Below, one piece after another: positions 9,804 to 21,641 of a stretch of DNA of 64,000 nt (position 1 is its first letter; each line of letters begins with the position of its first letter). The notes under the pieces were generated by a model that was not told the origin of the DNA, searched no databases, and saw only the letters and a program-made list of their open reading frames with translations. Position numbers and translations under genes: made by a program. The stretch comes from Hyphomicrobiales bacterium (GTDB lineage: Bacteria; Pseudomonadota; Alphaproteobacteria; Rhizobiales; Rhizobiaceae): NCBI GenBank assembly GCA_900470805.1, contig UCCA01000012.1:124001-188000 (forward strand), given 5' to 3'.

Positions 9804-11138
9804 ATGACCAAACCACTGCTTACCTATTACGGTGACGACTTCACCGGCTCAACCGACGTCATGGAGGCGCTCGCCTCCAACGGCGTGCCGACCGTGCTAT
9901 TTCTCGGCATTCCCAGCGCTGAAACGGCCGAACGCTTCGCTGAGTATCGTGCCTTCGGCATCGCTGGCACCAGTCGCAGCGAGACGCCGGAATGGATGGA
10001 TGAGCATCTGCCTGCGATTTTTGAATGGCTGAAAGCGCGCGGCGCCGAGATCTGCCATTACAAGGTCTGCTCGACCTTCGATTCCGCACCCACGGTCGGC
10101 AATATCGGCAAGGCGATCGAGATCGGCAAGGCGCTCTATGGCCAGCCGGTCGTGCCTGTCATCGTCGGCGCGCCGCAGCTGAAGCGCTTCACAGCCTTCG
10201 GCAATCTGTTCGCGGCCTATCAGGATCGCTTCTACCGTATCGACCGTCATCCGGTCATGTGCCGCCATCCGGTAACGCCGATGGCGGAAGCCGACCTGAC
10301 TCTGCATCTCGCAAAGCAGACGTCGCTTCCGGTGGCGCTGGCCGATCTCGTGACCATCTCGGCCGCCGATGCCGACCAGCGCGTCGACAGCGCCGTGAGC
10401 AATCTCGACGGCATCCTGCTGATCGACGTCGATAGCGCGCAGTCGCAGGCGCTCGCCGGACGCCAGATGTGGCGCGCGCGACGCGAGGGCGGCTTGTTCA
10501 CGGCCGGCTCGTCCGGCGTCGAGTACGCGCTGCTTCAGGCGTGGAAGGCGGAAGGCATCCTTGGCGAACCGACAACCTTCGCAGAACCCGGCAAGGTGGA
10601 TCGACTCGCGGTCGTCTCGGGAAGTGTCTCTCCGACCACGGAACGGCAGATTCGCAATGCAACGGAAAACGGCTTTGACGGCATCGCCGTCGATCCGCTG
10701 GAACTTGTCGGCGAAAGCGGTGACCGCGTGATCGATGCTGCCGTCGCTGATGGTGTCTCGCGCCTGAAGGCCGGCCGCAGCGTCCTTCTGCATACCGCAC
10801 TCGGCCCCTCGGCGGACAAGGGCACCGACATCGATCGCATTCCGGGCTCCCGCCATCGCCTCGGCTCCGCTCTCGGAACGATCCTGCGTCGTCTCGTCGA
10901 AGAAGAGAATCTGACCCGCGCGGTCATCGCCGGTGGCGATACGTCGAGCCACGCGCTGCAGCAACTGCGCGTCGATGCGCTGACGACGCTGTTGCCGCTG
11001 CCGCAGACGCCCGGTTCTCCGCTCTGCACGGCACACGGCAGCTACGCGCCGACCAACGGTCTGCAGATCGCGCTCAAGGGCGGCCAGGTCGGCACCGACA
11101 CTTACTTCGCACAAATCCGCGACGGACGGAGGAGCTAA
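9804..11138 (+). CDS. oiaK: 3-oxo-isoapionate kinase OiaK (DUF1537 family)
   Basis: Kinase of the two-domain four-carbon acid sugar kinase family (DUF1537), 444 aa. It would phosphorylate 3-oxo-isoapionate at the 4-position to give the OiaX substrate. The N-terminal YYGDDFTGSTDVMEAL is the hallmark substrate-binding Asp-Asp motif, and the C-terminal domain carries the glycine-rich VIAGGDTSSHALQ nucleotide-binding segment. The ATG at 9804 is four bases after the oiaX stop, with the ribosome site inside the end of oiaX. The gene is tightly packed between oiaX and the isomerase. Confidence 0.88.
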   Translation: MTKPLLTYYGDDFTGSTDVMEALASNGVPTVLFLGIPSAETAERFAEYRAFGIAGTSRSETPEWMDEHLPAIFEWLKARGAEICHYKVCSTFDSAPTVGNIGKAIEIGKALYGQPVVPVIVGAPQLKRFTAFGNLFAAYQDRFYRIDRHPVMCRHPVTPMAEADLTLHLAKQTSLPVALADLVTISAADADQRVDSAVSNLDGILLIDVDSAQSQALAGRQMWRARREGGLFTAGSSGVEYALLQAWKAEGILGEPTTFAEPGKVDRLAVVSGSVSPTTERQIRNATENGFDGIAVDPLELVGESGDRVIDAAVADGVSRLKAGRSVLLHTALGPSADKGTDIDRIPGSRHRLGSALGTILRRLVEEENLTRAVIAGGDTSSHALQQLRVDALTTLLPLPQTPGSPLCTAHGSYAPTNGLQIALKGGQVGTDTYFAQIRDGRRS

Positions 11139-11140
11139 CG

Positions 11141-11899
11141 ATGCGCTACTGGGTCGGCACCAGCTTCAAGATGAACAAGACCCTAGGCGAAGCTCTGTCC
11201 TTTGCCGAACAACTCGCGGCCGCCGATGGCGACCGCCACGCGGATATCCAGCGTTTCGTCATTCCGTCCTTTACCGCCGTGCGCGAAGTCAAGCAGGCGC
11301 TGGCATCCAGCTCCGTGAAGGTTGGCGCGCAGAATATGCATTGGGATTCGGCCGGCGCCTGGACGGGCGAAGTCTCCGCGCCGATGCTGAAGGACTGTAA
11401 CCTCGACATCGTCGAACTCGGTCACTCCGAGCGCCGCGAGCATTTCGGCGAAACCGACGAGACCGTCGGTCTCAAGGTCGAAAGCGCCGTGAAGCACGGG
11501 CTTATCCCGCTGATCTGCATCGGCGAGACGCTGGCCGAGCGCAACGCCGGCGATGCCGACGCGGTGCTGAAGCGCCAGGTGGAAGGCGCGCTTGCCCGCG
11601 TCACCCAGTCCGGCAAGGACGCTGAAATCCTCCTCGCCTACGAGCCCGTTTGGGCTATTGGCGTCAACGGCATCCCGGCCACCGCCGACTACGCTGACGA
11701 GCGTCACGCCCGCATCGCCGACGTGGCCGCCAGGGCGCTCGGTCGCAGCGTGCCGGTGCTCTACGGCGGCAGCGTCAATCCTCAAAACTGCGAGGAACTG
11801 ATTATGCAGAAGCACATCGACGGGCTGTTCATCGGCCGCTCGGCCTGGGCCGTCGAAGGCTATCTCGACATTCTGAAGCGTGTCGCCGCGGTCATCTGA
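11141..11899 (+). CDS. lerI: L-erythrulose-1-phosphate isomerase (triosephosphate isomerase-like)
   Basis: TIM-barrel isomerase of 252 aa related to TpiA. Visible catalytic features are the N-terminal TSFKMNKT with Asn and Lys, the His in [15 protein letters not shown], and the Glu in [10 protein letters not shown] followed by the phosphate loop LYGGSVNP. In apiose and erythritol catabolism such TpiA paralogues interconvert L-erythrulose 1-phosphate and D-erythrulose 4-phosphate. GGAGG precedes the start, two bases after oiaK. Its position between OiaX, which makes its substrate, and the RpiB-like enzyme, which uses its product, supports that role over housekeeping triosephosphate isomerase. 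Confidence 0.87.
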   Translation: MRYWVGTSFKMNKTLGEALSFAEQLAAADGDRHADIQRFVIPSFTAVREVKQALASSSVKVGAQNMHWDSAGAWTGEVSAPMLKDCNLDIVELGHSERREHFGETDETVGLKVESAVKHGLIPLICIGETLAERNAGDADAVLKRQVEGALARVTQSGKDAEILLAYEPVWAIGVNGIPATADYADERHARIADVAARALGRSVPVLYGGSVNPQNCEELIMQKHIDGLFIGRSAWAVEGYLDILKRVAAVI

Positions 11900-11954
11900 T
11901 CGCAGCGACCCAATCCACTCATCCAGCCCCCGAATGATTGAAAGGACATGGACC

Positions 11955-12392
11955 ATGAAAGTCGCCATCGGAGCGGATAGCGCCGGCAAGCCCTTGCTTG
12001 ACGTGATCGCCGCCCATCTCGCCACCAAGGCGGGCCTGGAAGTTCACGATCTCAGCCAGGCCGGCTTCTACGCAGACCTGTCGCAGAACCTCGCCCAGAC
12101 CATCGTCGATGGCCAGCATGAGCGCGGCATCCTGATTTGCGGCACCGGCATCGGCGTTTCGATTTCGGCCAACAAGGTTCCCGGTATCCGCGCCGCGCTG
12201 ACGCATGACACCTACTCGGCCGAACGCGCCGCGAAATCCAACAATGCGCAGATCATCACCATGGGCGCACGAGTGATCGGTCCAGAGCTTGCCAAGTCGA
12301 TCGTCGACACCTGGCTGGCGTCGGAATTCGACCCGAAGGGCGCTTCGGCAGGCAATGTCGATGCCATCAACAGGCTCGACGCGGTTAAGTAA
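11955..12392 (+). CDS. derI: D-erythrulose-4-phosphate isomerase (RpiB-like)
   Basis: RpiB/LacAB-type sugar-phosphate isomerase of 145 aa. The catalytic Cys is in [17 protein letters not shown]. The N-terminal motif reads GADSAGKPL, where ribose-5-phosphate isomerases have DHAG; loss of that His fits the four-carbon-sugar branch of the family rather than a true RpiB. It would convert D-erythrulose 4-phosphate to D-erythrose 4-phosphate, which enters the pentose phosphate pathway. The ATG at 11955 has GAAAGGA upstream and the start is 55 bases after lerI. The gene is the last of the first apiose transcription unit, before the apparent apnO promoter. Confidence 0.85.
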   Translation: MKVAIGADSAGKPLLDVIAAHLATKAGLEVHDLSQAGFYADLSQNLAQTIVDGQHERGILICGTGIGVSISANKVPGIRAALTHDTYSAERAAKSNNAQIITMGARVIGPELAKSIVDTWLASEFDPKGASAGNVDAINRLDAVK

Positions 12393-12409
12393 TACTTATT
12401 CTGGGGTGG

Positions 12410-12441
12410 TGATTGACTCATCATACCAGCAACGTTAACAA
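12410..12441 (+). promoter_or_regulatory. Possible apnO promoter with second copy of the GntR half-site
   Basis: TTGACT (12413-12418), a 17-base spacer and TAACAA (12436-12441) form a plausible promoter in the 76-base gap between the RpiB-like gene and apnO. Overlapping it, ACTCATCATACCAG (12416-12429) matches 13 of 14 bases of the right half of the oiaX operator. This suggests a second regulated promoter for apnO and the transport genes. Confidence 0.5.
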
Positions 12442-12468
12442 TTCCAGCAAAACACGAAGTGAGGAAAC

Positions 12469-13296
12469 ATGACTTCCATTGCTCTGTTCGGCGCCGGCGG
12501 CAAAATGGGCTACCGGCTTGCAAAGAACCTCAAGGGTTCGCGCTATGACGTTCGCCACGTTGAGATCAGCGATATCGGCAAGGCGCGTCTGAAGGACGAC
12601 CTCGGCCTCTCCACCGTTGACGTGGACGTCGCCCTCGACGGCGTTGACGTCGTCATCCTGGCCGTTCCGGATACGCACATCGGTAAGGTTGCCGCCGGCA
12701 TCAACGACAAGCTGAAGGCCGGCACCATGGTCATCGCTCTCGATGCCGCAGCCCCCTTCGCCGGCCACTTCCCGGAACGCCCTGATCTGACCTACTTCGT
12801 CACGCATCCGTGCCATCCGCCGATCTTCAACGACGAAACCGACATGCAGGCCAAGAAGGACCACTTCGGCGGTCTGTTTGCCAAGCAGCACATCGTTTCG
12901 GCCCTGATGCAGGGTCCTGAAGACGCCTATGCCGTTGGCGAAGAAATCGCCAAGACGATCTGGGCGCCGGTCATGCGCTCGCACCGCGTTACCGTCGAGC
13001 AGATGGCGATGCTTGAGCCGGGCCTCTCCGAGACCGTTGCCGCTTCGTTGCTCGTCGTCATGAAGCAGGCGATGGACGAATGCGTCGCTCGCGGCGTTCC
13101 TGAGGAAGCTGCCCGCGACTTCCTGCTCGGCCACCTCAACGTTCTCGGCGCCGTCATCTTCGGCGAAGTCCAGGGCGTGTTCTCGGACGCATGCAACAAG
13201 GCTATCGAATTCGGCATTCCCGCCCTGATGAAGGATGATTGGAAGCGCGTATTCGAACCGCAGGAGATCGCTGACAGCATCAAGCGTATCACCTGA
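12469..13296 (+). CDS. apnO: D-apionate oxidoisomerase ApnO
   Basis: NAD-dependent enzyme of 275 aa with an N-terminal Rossmann fold (IALFGAGGKMGYRLAKNL) and a helical C-terminal domain, built like phosphogluconate and ketol-acid dehydrogenases. D-apionate oxidoisomerase oxidises D-apionate with migration of a hydroxymethyl group to give 3-oxo-isoapionate, the OiaK substrate. The HPCHPPIFNDE segment and the ARGVPEEAARDFLLGH helix fit my recollection of the family. GTGAGGA lies ahead of the ATG. Context is strong, since every other step of the pathway is encoded around it. Confidence 0.87.
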   Translation: MTSIALFGAGGKMGYRLAKNLKGSRYDVRHVEISDIGKARLKDDLGLSTVDVDVALDGVDVVILAVPDTHIGKVAAGINDKLKAGTMVIALDAAAPFAGHFPERPDLTYFVTHPCHPPIFNDETDMQAKKDHFGGLFAKQHIVSALMQGPEDAYAVGEEIAKTIWAPVMRSHRVTVEQMAMLEPGLSETVAASLLVVMKQAMDECVARGVPEEAARDFLLGHLNVLGAVIFGEVQGVFSDACNKAIEFGIPALMKDDWKRVFEPQEIADSIKRIT

Positions 13297-14313
<1,017 letters not shown>

Positions 14314-14332
14314 CGGCCGCCGAAGACCGATG

Positions 14333-14362
14333 GCGAAGAGCGCGATATCACGCGCTCTTCGC
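14333..14362 (+). promoter_or_regulatory. Intercistronic hairpin after the binding-protein gene
   Basis: GCGAAGAGCGCG and CGCGCTCTTCGC form a perfect 12-bp stem with an ATATCA loop, 19 bases after the binding-protein stop. No immediate T tract follows. Such stems commonly protect binding-protein mRNA from 3' exonuclease and reduce read-through into the permease genes. Confidence 0.65.
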
Positions 14363-14397
14363 TTCATATTCTGTTTCATGGAATCGGAGTTTCGTGG

Positions 14398-15042
14398 ATG
14401 GCGAAAGTCAGAAGCGCGGTTTTAGTCGCATTGCTTGCGATGGCATTGCCGGGCTGCAAAATCATCAAGACGCCGACAGCGGAAGAAAAGGCTGCCGAAA
14501 CCGCCAAGAGCGCCTTCGACCCCGCTGCAAAGGTCGAGGCCATCTGGCAGTCGCAGGCGATCCCCTATCTGCAGAAGCGCGCCGGTGAGCTGAAGGACGT
14601 CGTGGCGCTCGCCACATCGAGCCCCGGCGAGGCAGGCGCCAAGTATGGCAACACGCGCAAGCAGGCCAGCGCGCCCTGGACCTATGCCGTCAAGCTGACC
14701 GGCAAGATCGTCGCGGCCGACACCGGCTCGCGCGCCGCCACGATCGACGTCGATGCCGATGGCGACGGCAAGGCTGACGCCAAGGTGCAGATCGGCCCCG
14801 CCGTGCGCGGTACGGCGCTGCGCGACACGCTGGAATTCGTCAATTTCAACGAGTTCAAGAACCAGATCGAGTGGGCGCAATTCGGCAAGGCGTTCAACGA
14901 GAAGATCAATACCAGCCTGCTGGCACCGTTGCCACATGATGGCCTGACCGGCAAGACGGTGACCGTGACGGGCGCCTTCCCGCTGCCGGCCGCCGGGCAG
15001 TTGCCGCTGGTGACGCCGGCCGAAATCACGGTGGGGCCGTAG
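14398..15042 (+). CDS. DUF2291 family lipoprotein of a sugar ABC cluster
   Basis: 214 aa, with a lipoprotein signal: a hydrophobic stretch after MAKVRSA ends in ALPGC, so Cys19 is the probable lipidation site. The rest is soluble and contains the predicted beta-rich segments of DUF2291 (PWTYAVKLTGKIVAADT, GPAVRGTALRDTLEFVNFNEF). DUF2291 proteins recur between the binding-protein and ATPase genes of ribose/xylose-type importers in alphaproteobacteria and Gram-positives; their function is not established. A link to the importer is inferred from the position two bases before the ATPase gene. Confidence 0.8.
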   Translation: MAKVRSAVLVALLAMALPGCKIIKTPTAEEKAAETAKSAFDPAAKVEAIWQSQAIPYLQKRAGELKDVVALATSSPGEAGAKYGNTRKQASAPWTYAVKLTGKIVAADTGSRAATIDVDADGDGKADAKVQIGPAVRGTALRDTLEFVNFNEFKNQIEWAQFGKAFNEKINTSLLAPLPHDGLTGKTVTVTGAFPLPAAGQLPLVTPAEITVGP

Positions 15043-15044
15043 TC

Positions 15045-16585
<1,541 letters not shown>

Positions 16586-16589
<4 letters not shown>

Positions 16590-17650
16590 CGGCGAACACC
16601 TCTTCAACTTTCGGGGCCAAGCAGTCAAGCGGCTCCATTCTCCTGACGCTGATGAAGCTCAGAACCTTCATCGCGCTCTTCGCCGTGATCATCTTCTTCG
16701 CGATCTTCGCGCCGAACTTCACATCGACCGCGAACATGATCCTGATGTCGAAGCACGTCGCGCTCAATGCCTTTCTGGCCATGGGCATGACCTTCGTCAT
16801 CATCACCGGCGGTATCGACCTTTCGGTCGGCTCGATCGTCGGTCTATGCGGCATGGTGGCGGGCGCGTTGATCCTCAACGGTGTCGAACTGCCGATCGGC
16901 TACACGATCTTCTTCAACATCTATGAGATCGTGCTGATCACGCTCGCCGTCGGTCTTGCGATTGGTCTGATCAACGGGTTGCTGATTACCAAGCTCAACG
17001 TCGCGCCGTTCATCGCGACGCTCGGCACGCTCTATATCGCGCGCGGCCTTGCGCTGCTCTCGTCCGACGGCCAGACCTTCCCCAACCTCGTCGGCAAGCC
17101 GGAATACATGACCACGGGCTTCGACGTCTTCGGCGCCGGGCGCATGCTCGGCCTGCCGGTTTCGATCTGGATTCTGATCGTGCTCGCCCTAATTGCCGGC
17201 TACGTCGCACGTTCGACGCCGATCGGCCGGCATATCTTTGCCGTCGGCGGAAACGAGCGTGCGGCTCGGATGTCCGGTATCCGTGTCGATGTGGTGAAGA
17301 TCTTCGTCTACATGTTCTCCGGCCTGTGCGCGGCGATCGTTGGCCTGATCATATCCTCGGAGCTGATGGCCTCGCATCCGGCCACGGGCGAGAGCTTCGA
17401 GCTGAACGCCATCGCCGCGGCCGTGCTCGGCGGCACGTCGATGTCGGGTGGACGCGGCACGATCGGCGGCACGATCATCGGCGCCTTCGTCATCGGCATT
17501 CTCTCGGATGGCCTCGTGATGATGGGCGTGTCATCCTTCTGGCAGATGGTCATCAAGGGCTTGGTGATCATCATCGCGGTCGTCGTGGACCAGGCGCAAC
17601 GCCGTCTGCAACAGCGCGTGACACTCATGCAAATGGCAAAGGCAGGATAA
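16586..17650 (+). CDS. Apiose/pentose ABC transporter permease (RbsC type)
   Basis: 354 aa integral membrane protein of the BPD_transp_2 family with roughly 8-10 hydrophobic segments. Typical RbsC landmarks are TFVIITGGIDLSVGSIVGL in the first third, and AVLGGTSMSGGRGTIGGTIIGA and GLVIIIAVVVDQ near the C-terminus. The ATGA overlap with the ATPase gene indicates translational coupling. It completes one importer with the binding protein at 13372. Confidence 0.92.
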
Positions 17651-17653
17651 GCA

Positions 17654-18688
17654 ATGACGGAACTGAATGGCGCACTCATCGGCTGCGGCTTTTTCGCGGT
17701 CAATCAGATGCATGCGTGGCAGGATGTGGCGGGCGCCTCGATCGTGGCGATCTGCGATCGCGACCCGCAGCGGCTGAAGATCGTCGGCGATCAGTTCGGC
17801 ATCGAACGCCGCTATAGCGACGCCGCCCAGATGTTCGCCGACGGCGGCTTCGACTTCGTCGATATCGCCACCACGGTGCAGAGCCACCGCGCGCTGGTGG
17901 AGATGGCTGCGGCGCATGGCGTTCCGGCGATCTGCCAAAAGCCATTCGCCAAGACGCTCGATGACGCCAAGGCCATGGTGAAGGTCTGCGCCGATGCCGG
18001 CTTGCCGCTGATGGTGCATGAGAACTTCCGTTGGCAGACGCCGATACAGGCGGTGAAGAAGGTGCTCGAAGCTGGCGCCATCGGCCAACCTTTCTGGGGC
18101 CGCTTCTCGTTCCGCTCCGGCTACGACGTCTTCTCCGGCCAGCCTTATCTGGCAGAGGGCGAGCGCTTCATCATCGAGGATCTCGGCATTCATACGCTCG
18201 ATATCGCCCGCTACATTCTCGGCGATGTCAGCAAGCTCAGCGCCCGCACGAAGCGGGTGAACCCTGACATCAAGGGCGAGGACGTCGCGACGATCCTGCT
18301 CGACCACGAGAGCGGCGCCACCTCGATCGTCGATGTCAGCTATGCCTCAAAGCTCTCGACCGAGCCCTTCCCCGAGACGCTGATCGAACTCGACGGCACC
18401 GAGGGCAGCATTCGTCTGTCGCAGGGCTATAGGCTCGAAGTGACCGGCAAGAACGGCACCGAGGTCTCCGACGTCTCGCCCACCCTGCTCTCCTGGGCAT
18501 CGCGCCCGTGGCACAACATCCAGGAAAGCGTCTACGCCATTCAGCAGCACTGGGCCGAGCGGCTTTCATCCGGTGGGGAGACATCGACGTCAGGCGCTGA
18601 CAACCTCAAGACGTTCGCCCTCGTCGAAGCCGCCTACGACAGCGCTGCCAGCGGCCAGACCGTGGATGTCGAGGCGATGCTGCGATGA
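17654..18688 (+). CDS. apsD: D-apiose dehydrogenase (Gfo/Idh/MocA family)
   Basis: 344 aa NAD(P)-dependent oxidoreductase. The N-terminal Rossmann motif reads GALIGCGFFAVNQMHAW, and the family EKP motif appears here as QKPFAKTLDDAK, a Gln variant. IEDLGIHTLDIARYILGD is the active-site helix region. In the apiose pathway this family oxidises D-apiose to D-apionolactone, the first catabolic step. It lies four bases after the permease gene and overlaps the lactonase gene by four bases, so the first two reactions are translationally linked. Confidence 0.83.
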   Translation: MTELNGALIGCGFFAVNQMHAWQDVAGASIVAICDRDPQRLKIVGDQFGIERRYSDAAQMFADGGFDFVDIATTVQSHRALVEMAAAHGVPAICQKPFAKTLDDAKAMVKVCADAGLPLMVHENFRWQTPIQAVKKVLEAGAIGQPFWGRFSFRSGYDVFSGQPYLAEGERFIIEDLGIHTLDIARYILGDVSKLSARTKRVNPDIKGEDVATILLDHESGATSIVDVSYASKLSTEPFPETLIELDGTEGSIRLSQGYRLEVTGKNGTEVSDVSPTLLSWASRPWHNIQESVYAIQQHWAERLSSGGETSTSGADNLKTFALVEAAYDSAASGQTVDVEAMLR

Positions 18689-20562
18689 GCTCTACCGCCG
18701 ACGCTTTCATGCTCTTTGGCACCAGAGAGGTTGAGGAACCGCCTATCCGCCTGAAGGCTGGCAAGCTGACGGCGGACCTGAGCGAGGGCAACCTGCGCAC
18801 CATCACCTATGATGGCGTCGAGGTGCTGCGCGCCGTTTCCTATCTGGTGCGCGACCGCGATTGGGGCACATATGCCCCTCGGATTGCCGATCTCGTAATC
18901 GATCAGACCGACGATGCTTTTTCGGTCAGCTATACCGCGCATTGCCACGGACCACAGGCCACCGAATTGGCAATCGCCGTTCGTATTTCGGCCGGCGCCA
19001 GTGCGCCCCTGACATTCGAGGCTCAGGCGATCTCCACCAGCGGTTTCGAGACCAACCGCTGCGGATTCTGCATTCTTCACCCGATCGTCGGCGTCGCCGG
19101 AGCGCCTGTCACTGTGGAACATGCCGACGGCAAGCGCCTCGATACATGGTTTCCGGATCTGATCGAGCCGTGGCAGCCGTTCCAGAACATGCGCGCTATC
19201 ACCCACACGGTCATGCCTGGCGTCGTGGCGCGATGCGGTATGGAGGGCGATGTCTTCGAGATGGAGGACCAGCGCAACTGGTCGGATGCCTCCTACAAAA
19301 CCTACGTTCGCCCACTCGCTTTGCCTTGGCCCTATCAGATACCCGCCGATGAGACGGTGACCCAGCGTATCATTCTCGACATCGAGGACACTCGCGCCAA
19401 GCCGCCGTCGGTGCCTGCCGACCTCGAGCCGCGGCCTATCCTGCTGACGCCGGGCGAGCGGCGTGGCGGCATGCCGGCGATCGGCCTCCTCGTGACGCCG
19501 GAGGAAGCGGACGCCGTTCTGGAGGCGAAGGCGACGCTGTCCGATATCGGTCCGCAGGAACTGCTGTTCCATTTCGATCCGGCTGCGGGTCACGGCGCCG
19601 ATACTTTCAAACGCTTTGCCGAAGTGGCGAGACTACATGCCGGCAGATCGACTCTCGAAATCGCGTTGCCTTGCAAGCGATCGCTCGACGCCGAGACTCT
19701 CGAAATTGCGATTTGGATGAGAGACGCAGGTTTCAAGCCGGACGCGATCATCATCTCGCCGTCCGTCGACCGCCAATCGACACCGCCAGGGAGCAAATGG
19801 CCGGAATGCCCTCCTCTCGAGGACGTTTACGCAGCAGCCAAGGCGGCTTTTCCGGACATTCGCCTCGGTGGCGGCATGCTGAGCTATTTTACCGAGCTGA
19901 ACCGCAAGCGTGTACCGTCGGCGCCGCTTGCCTTCATCAGCCATTGTACCAACCCGATCGTGCACACCGCCGACGATCTGAGCGTCATGCAGACGCTCGA
20001 AGCCCTGCCGTTCATAACCCGCTCTGTCCGTTCGATCTACGGCGACAAGCCGTACCGCATCGGTCCCTCGACCATTCCGATGCGGCAGAACCCGTATGGC
20101 AGCCGGACCATGGACAATCCGCATGGCGCCCGCATCCCGATGGCCAACAGCGATCCGCGGCACAACGGCATTTTTGCCGAAGCCTTCGCGATTGGCTACG
20201 TCATCAAGGTGCTGGATGCCGGCTTGGAATGCTTGACGCTCTCGGCGCTGACCGGCCCATTCGGCCTGTTCGCGGGTCAAGACGAACCCGTTTCACAAGG
20301 TGGCCGCCGGCCGCTGTTCAAGGCCGTCAGGGCGCTCGCCGCGCTTGCCGGTTGCGAATGGTTGGAGTGCGATTCCTCCAACGCGTCGCAGGTTCTGGCG
20401 TTCGTCGCCAAGGCAAAGGAAGGCCCCGTGCTCCACGTCGTCAACATCACCAGTACCGAGAAACAAGTCGATATTGGCTCCTTCCGGCGCAGCGACAAAC
20501 TGATGGGCGGCGTGCTGGCCTTGTCGCCCTACGAGGTGCTGTCGGTAGCGCTTGCAGATTGA
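18685..20562 (+). CDS. apnL: D-apionate lactonase ApnL
   Basis: Large protein of 625 aa with no signal peptide and no membrane segment. It matches the size and context of D-apionate lactonase, which hydrolyses D-apionolactone to D-apionate. The middle of the protein looks like a TIM barrel, with GQDEPVSQGGRRPLFKAVRAL near the C-terminus. I recognise it mainly by length, gene order and the absence of any other lactonase candidate, not by a well-known catalytic motif. It overlaps the dehydrogenase gene (ATGA), and its product is the ApnO substrate. Confidence 0.78.
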   Translation: MSSTADAFMLFGTREVEEPPIRLKAGKLTADLSEGNLRTITYDGVEVLRAVSYLVRDRDWGTYAPRIADLVIDQTDDAFSVSYTAHCHGPQATELAIAVRISAGASAPLTFEAQAISTSGFETNRCGFCILHPIVGVAGAPVTVEHADGKRLDTWFPDLIEPWQPFQNMRAITHTVMPGVVARCGMEGDVFEMEDQRNWSDASYKTYVRPLALPWPYQIPADETVTQRIILDIEDTRAKPPSVPADLEPRPILLTPGERRGGMPAIGLLVTPEEADAVLEAKATLSDIGPQELLFHFDPAAGHGADTFKRFAEVARLHAGRSTLEIALPCKRSLDAETLEIAIWMRDAGFKPDAIIISPSVDRQSTPPGSKWPECPPLEDVYAAAKAAFPDIRLGGGMLSYFTELNRKRVPSAPLAFISHCTNPIVHTADDLSVMQTLEALPFITRSVRSIYGDKPYRIGPSTIPMRQNPYGSRTMDNPHGARIPMANSDPRHNGIFAEAFAIGYVIKVLDAGLECLTLSALTGPFGLFAGQDEPVSQGGRRPLFKAVRALAALAGCEWLECDSSNASQVLAFVAKAKEGPVLHVVNITSTEKQVDIGSFRRSDKLMGGVLALSPYEVLSVALAD

Positions 20563-20621
20563 TTTTGGATGCCGAAAGCGTAGCTATAGCTTTCTGATAC
20601 GCGACAATCGGGAGGCATTGC

Positions 20622-21641
20622 GTGAAGACCAAGAAGCTCATCAACGAGGGCGGCGCAGCCGTGGACGAAATGCTGGAGGGGATTCTTGTTGCCCATCCGG
20701 ATCACCTCTACGCCATCTCCGGATCGCCCCGCTCCATCGTTGCGAAGAACGGACCGCGCGACGGTAAGGTCGGCCTGGTGATCGGCGGTGGCTCCGGCCA
20801 CGAGCCCAGCTTTCTCGGTTTCGTCGGACAGGGCTTGGCCGATGCCGCCGCTATCGGCAACGTCTTTGCGTCGCCACCGCCGGATCCGATTATCGAATGC
20901 GCCAAGGCCGCCGACCACGGTGCCGGCGTGCTGTTCATGTATGGCAACTATGCCGGCGATGTGATGAACTTCGACATGGCGGCGGAGATGCTCGCGATGG
21001 ACGACATCGAGGTCCGGACCGTCGTCACGACCGACGACGTGGCATCGGCACCACGCGATCACCGCGAAAAGCGTCGCGGGGTTGCCGGGAATGTCTTCAT
21101 CTTCAAGGCTGCGGGTGCCGCCTGCGATCTGATGTACTCACTCGACGAGGTGGAGCGCATCGCACGCAAGGCCAACGAAAACACCTTCACGATGGGGGTG
21201 GCCTTGGCGCCATGCTCGCTGCCGCAAACCCTGCGGCCGAATTTCGAGATCGGCGAGGACGAGATGGAGGTCGGCATGGGCATCCATGGCGAACCCGGCA
21301 TTGCCCGCAGCACGCTGCGACCCGCCGATCAAGTTACTGACGAACTGGTGGACCAGATTCTGGCGGATGCAAACATCGCATCTGGTGGACGCGTTGCGGT
21401 GCTGATCAATTCGCTCGGCTCCACGCCGCTGATGGAGCTCTATATCATCATGCGCCGTGTCAAAGCGCGGCTGGACGCGGCGGGTATCCTGATACACACC
21501 GCACTGGTCGGCAACTACTGCACCTCGCTGGAGATGGCCGGCGCATCGGTGACGCTCATGCATCTCGACGACGAACTGCAGGCGCTGATCGATCACCCCT
21601 GCGACTGCGCGATGTTCCGCAACGGAAAGGCCAGCCGATGA
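20622..21641 (+). CDS. DhaK-like dihydroxyacetone/erythrulose kinase subunit
   Basis: 339 aa, GTG start with GGGAGG upstream. It carries DhaK hallmarks: the substrate-site loop VIGGGSGHEPSF with His60, and GMGIHGEPG with His222, the residue that forms a covalent hemiaminal with the ketose. The segment NVFIFKAAGAA has Phe where bacterial DhaK usually has His. With DhaL next door it would phosphorylate a short ketose. In apiose clusters, split or fused DhaKL kinases act on L-erythrulose, so LerK is a reasonable guess, but dihydroxyacetone or D-erythrulose are possible. It is 59 bases after apnL. Confidence 0.8.
   Translation: MKTKKLINEGGAAVDEMLEGILVAHPDHLYAISGSPRSIVAKNGPRDGKVGLVIGGGSGHEPSFLGFVGQGLADAAAIGNVFASPPPDPIIECAKAADHGAGVLFMYGNYAGDVMNFDMAAEMLAMDDIEVRTVVTTDDVASAPRDHREKRRGVAGNVFIFKAAGAACDLMYSLDEVERIARKANENTFTMGVALAPCSLPQTLRPNFEIGEDEMEVGMGIHGEPGIARSTLRPADQVTDELVDQILADANIASGGRVAVLINSLGSTPLMELYIIMRRVKARLDAAGILIHTALVGNYCTSLEMAGASVTLMHLDDELQALIDHPCDCAMFRNGKASR

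Noticed and set aside
9897..11114. 405-codon minus-strand frame over oiaK
   Set aside because: Antisense shadow of a DUF1537 kinase with intact motifs; no start context or family.
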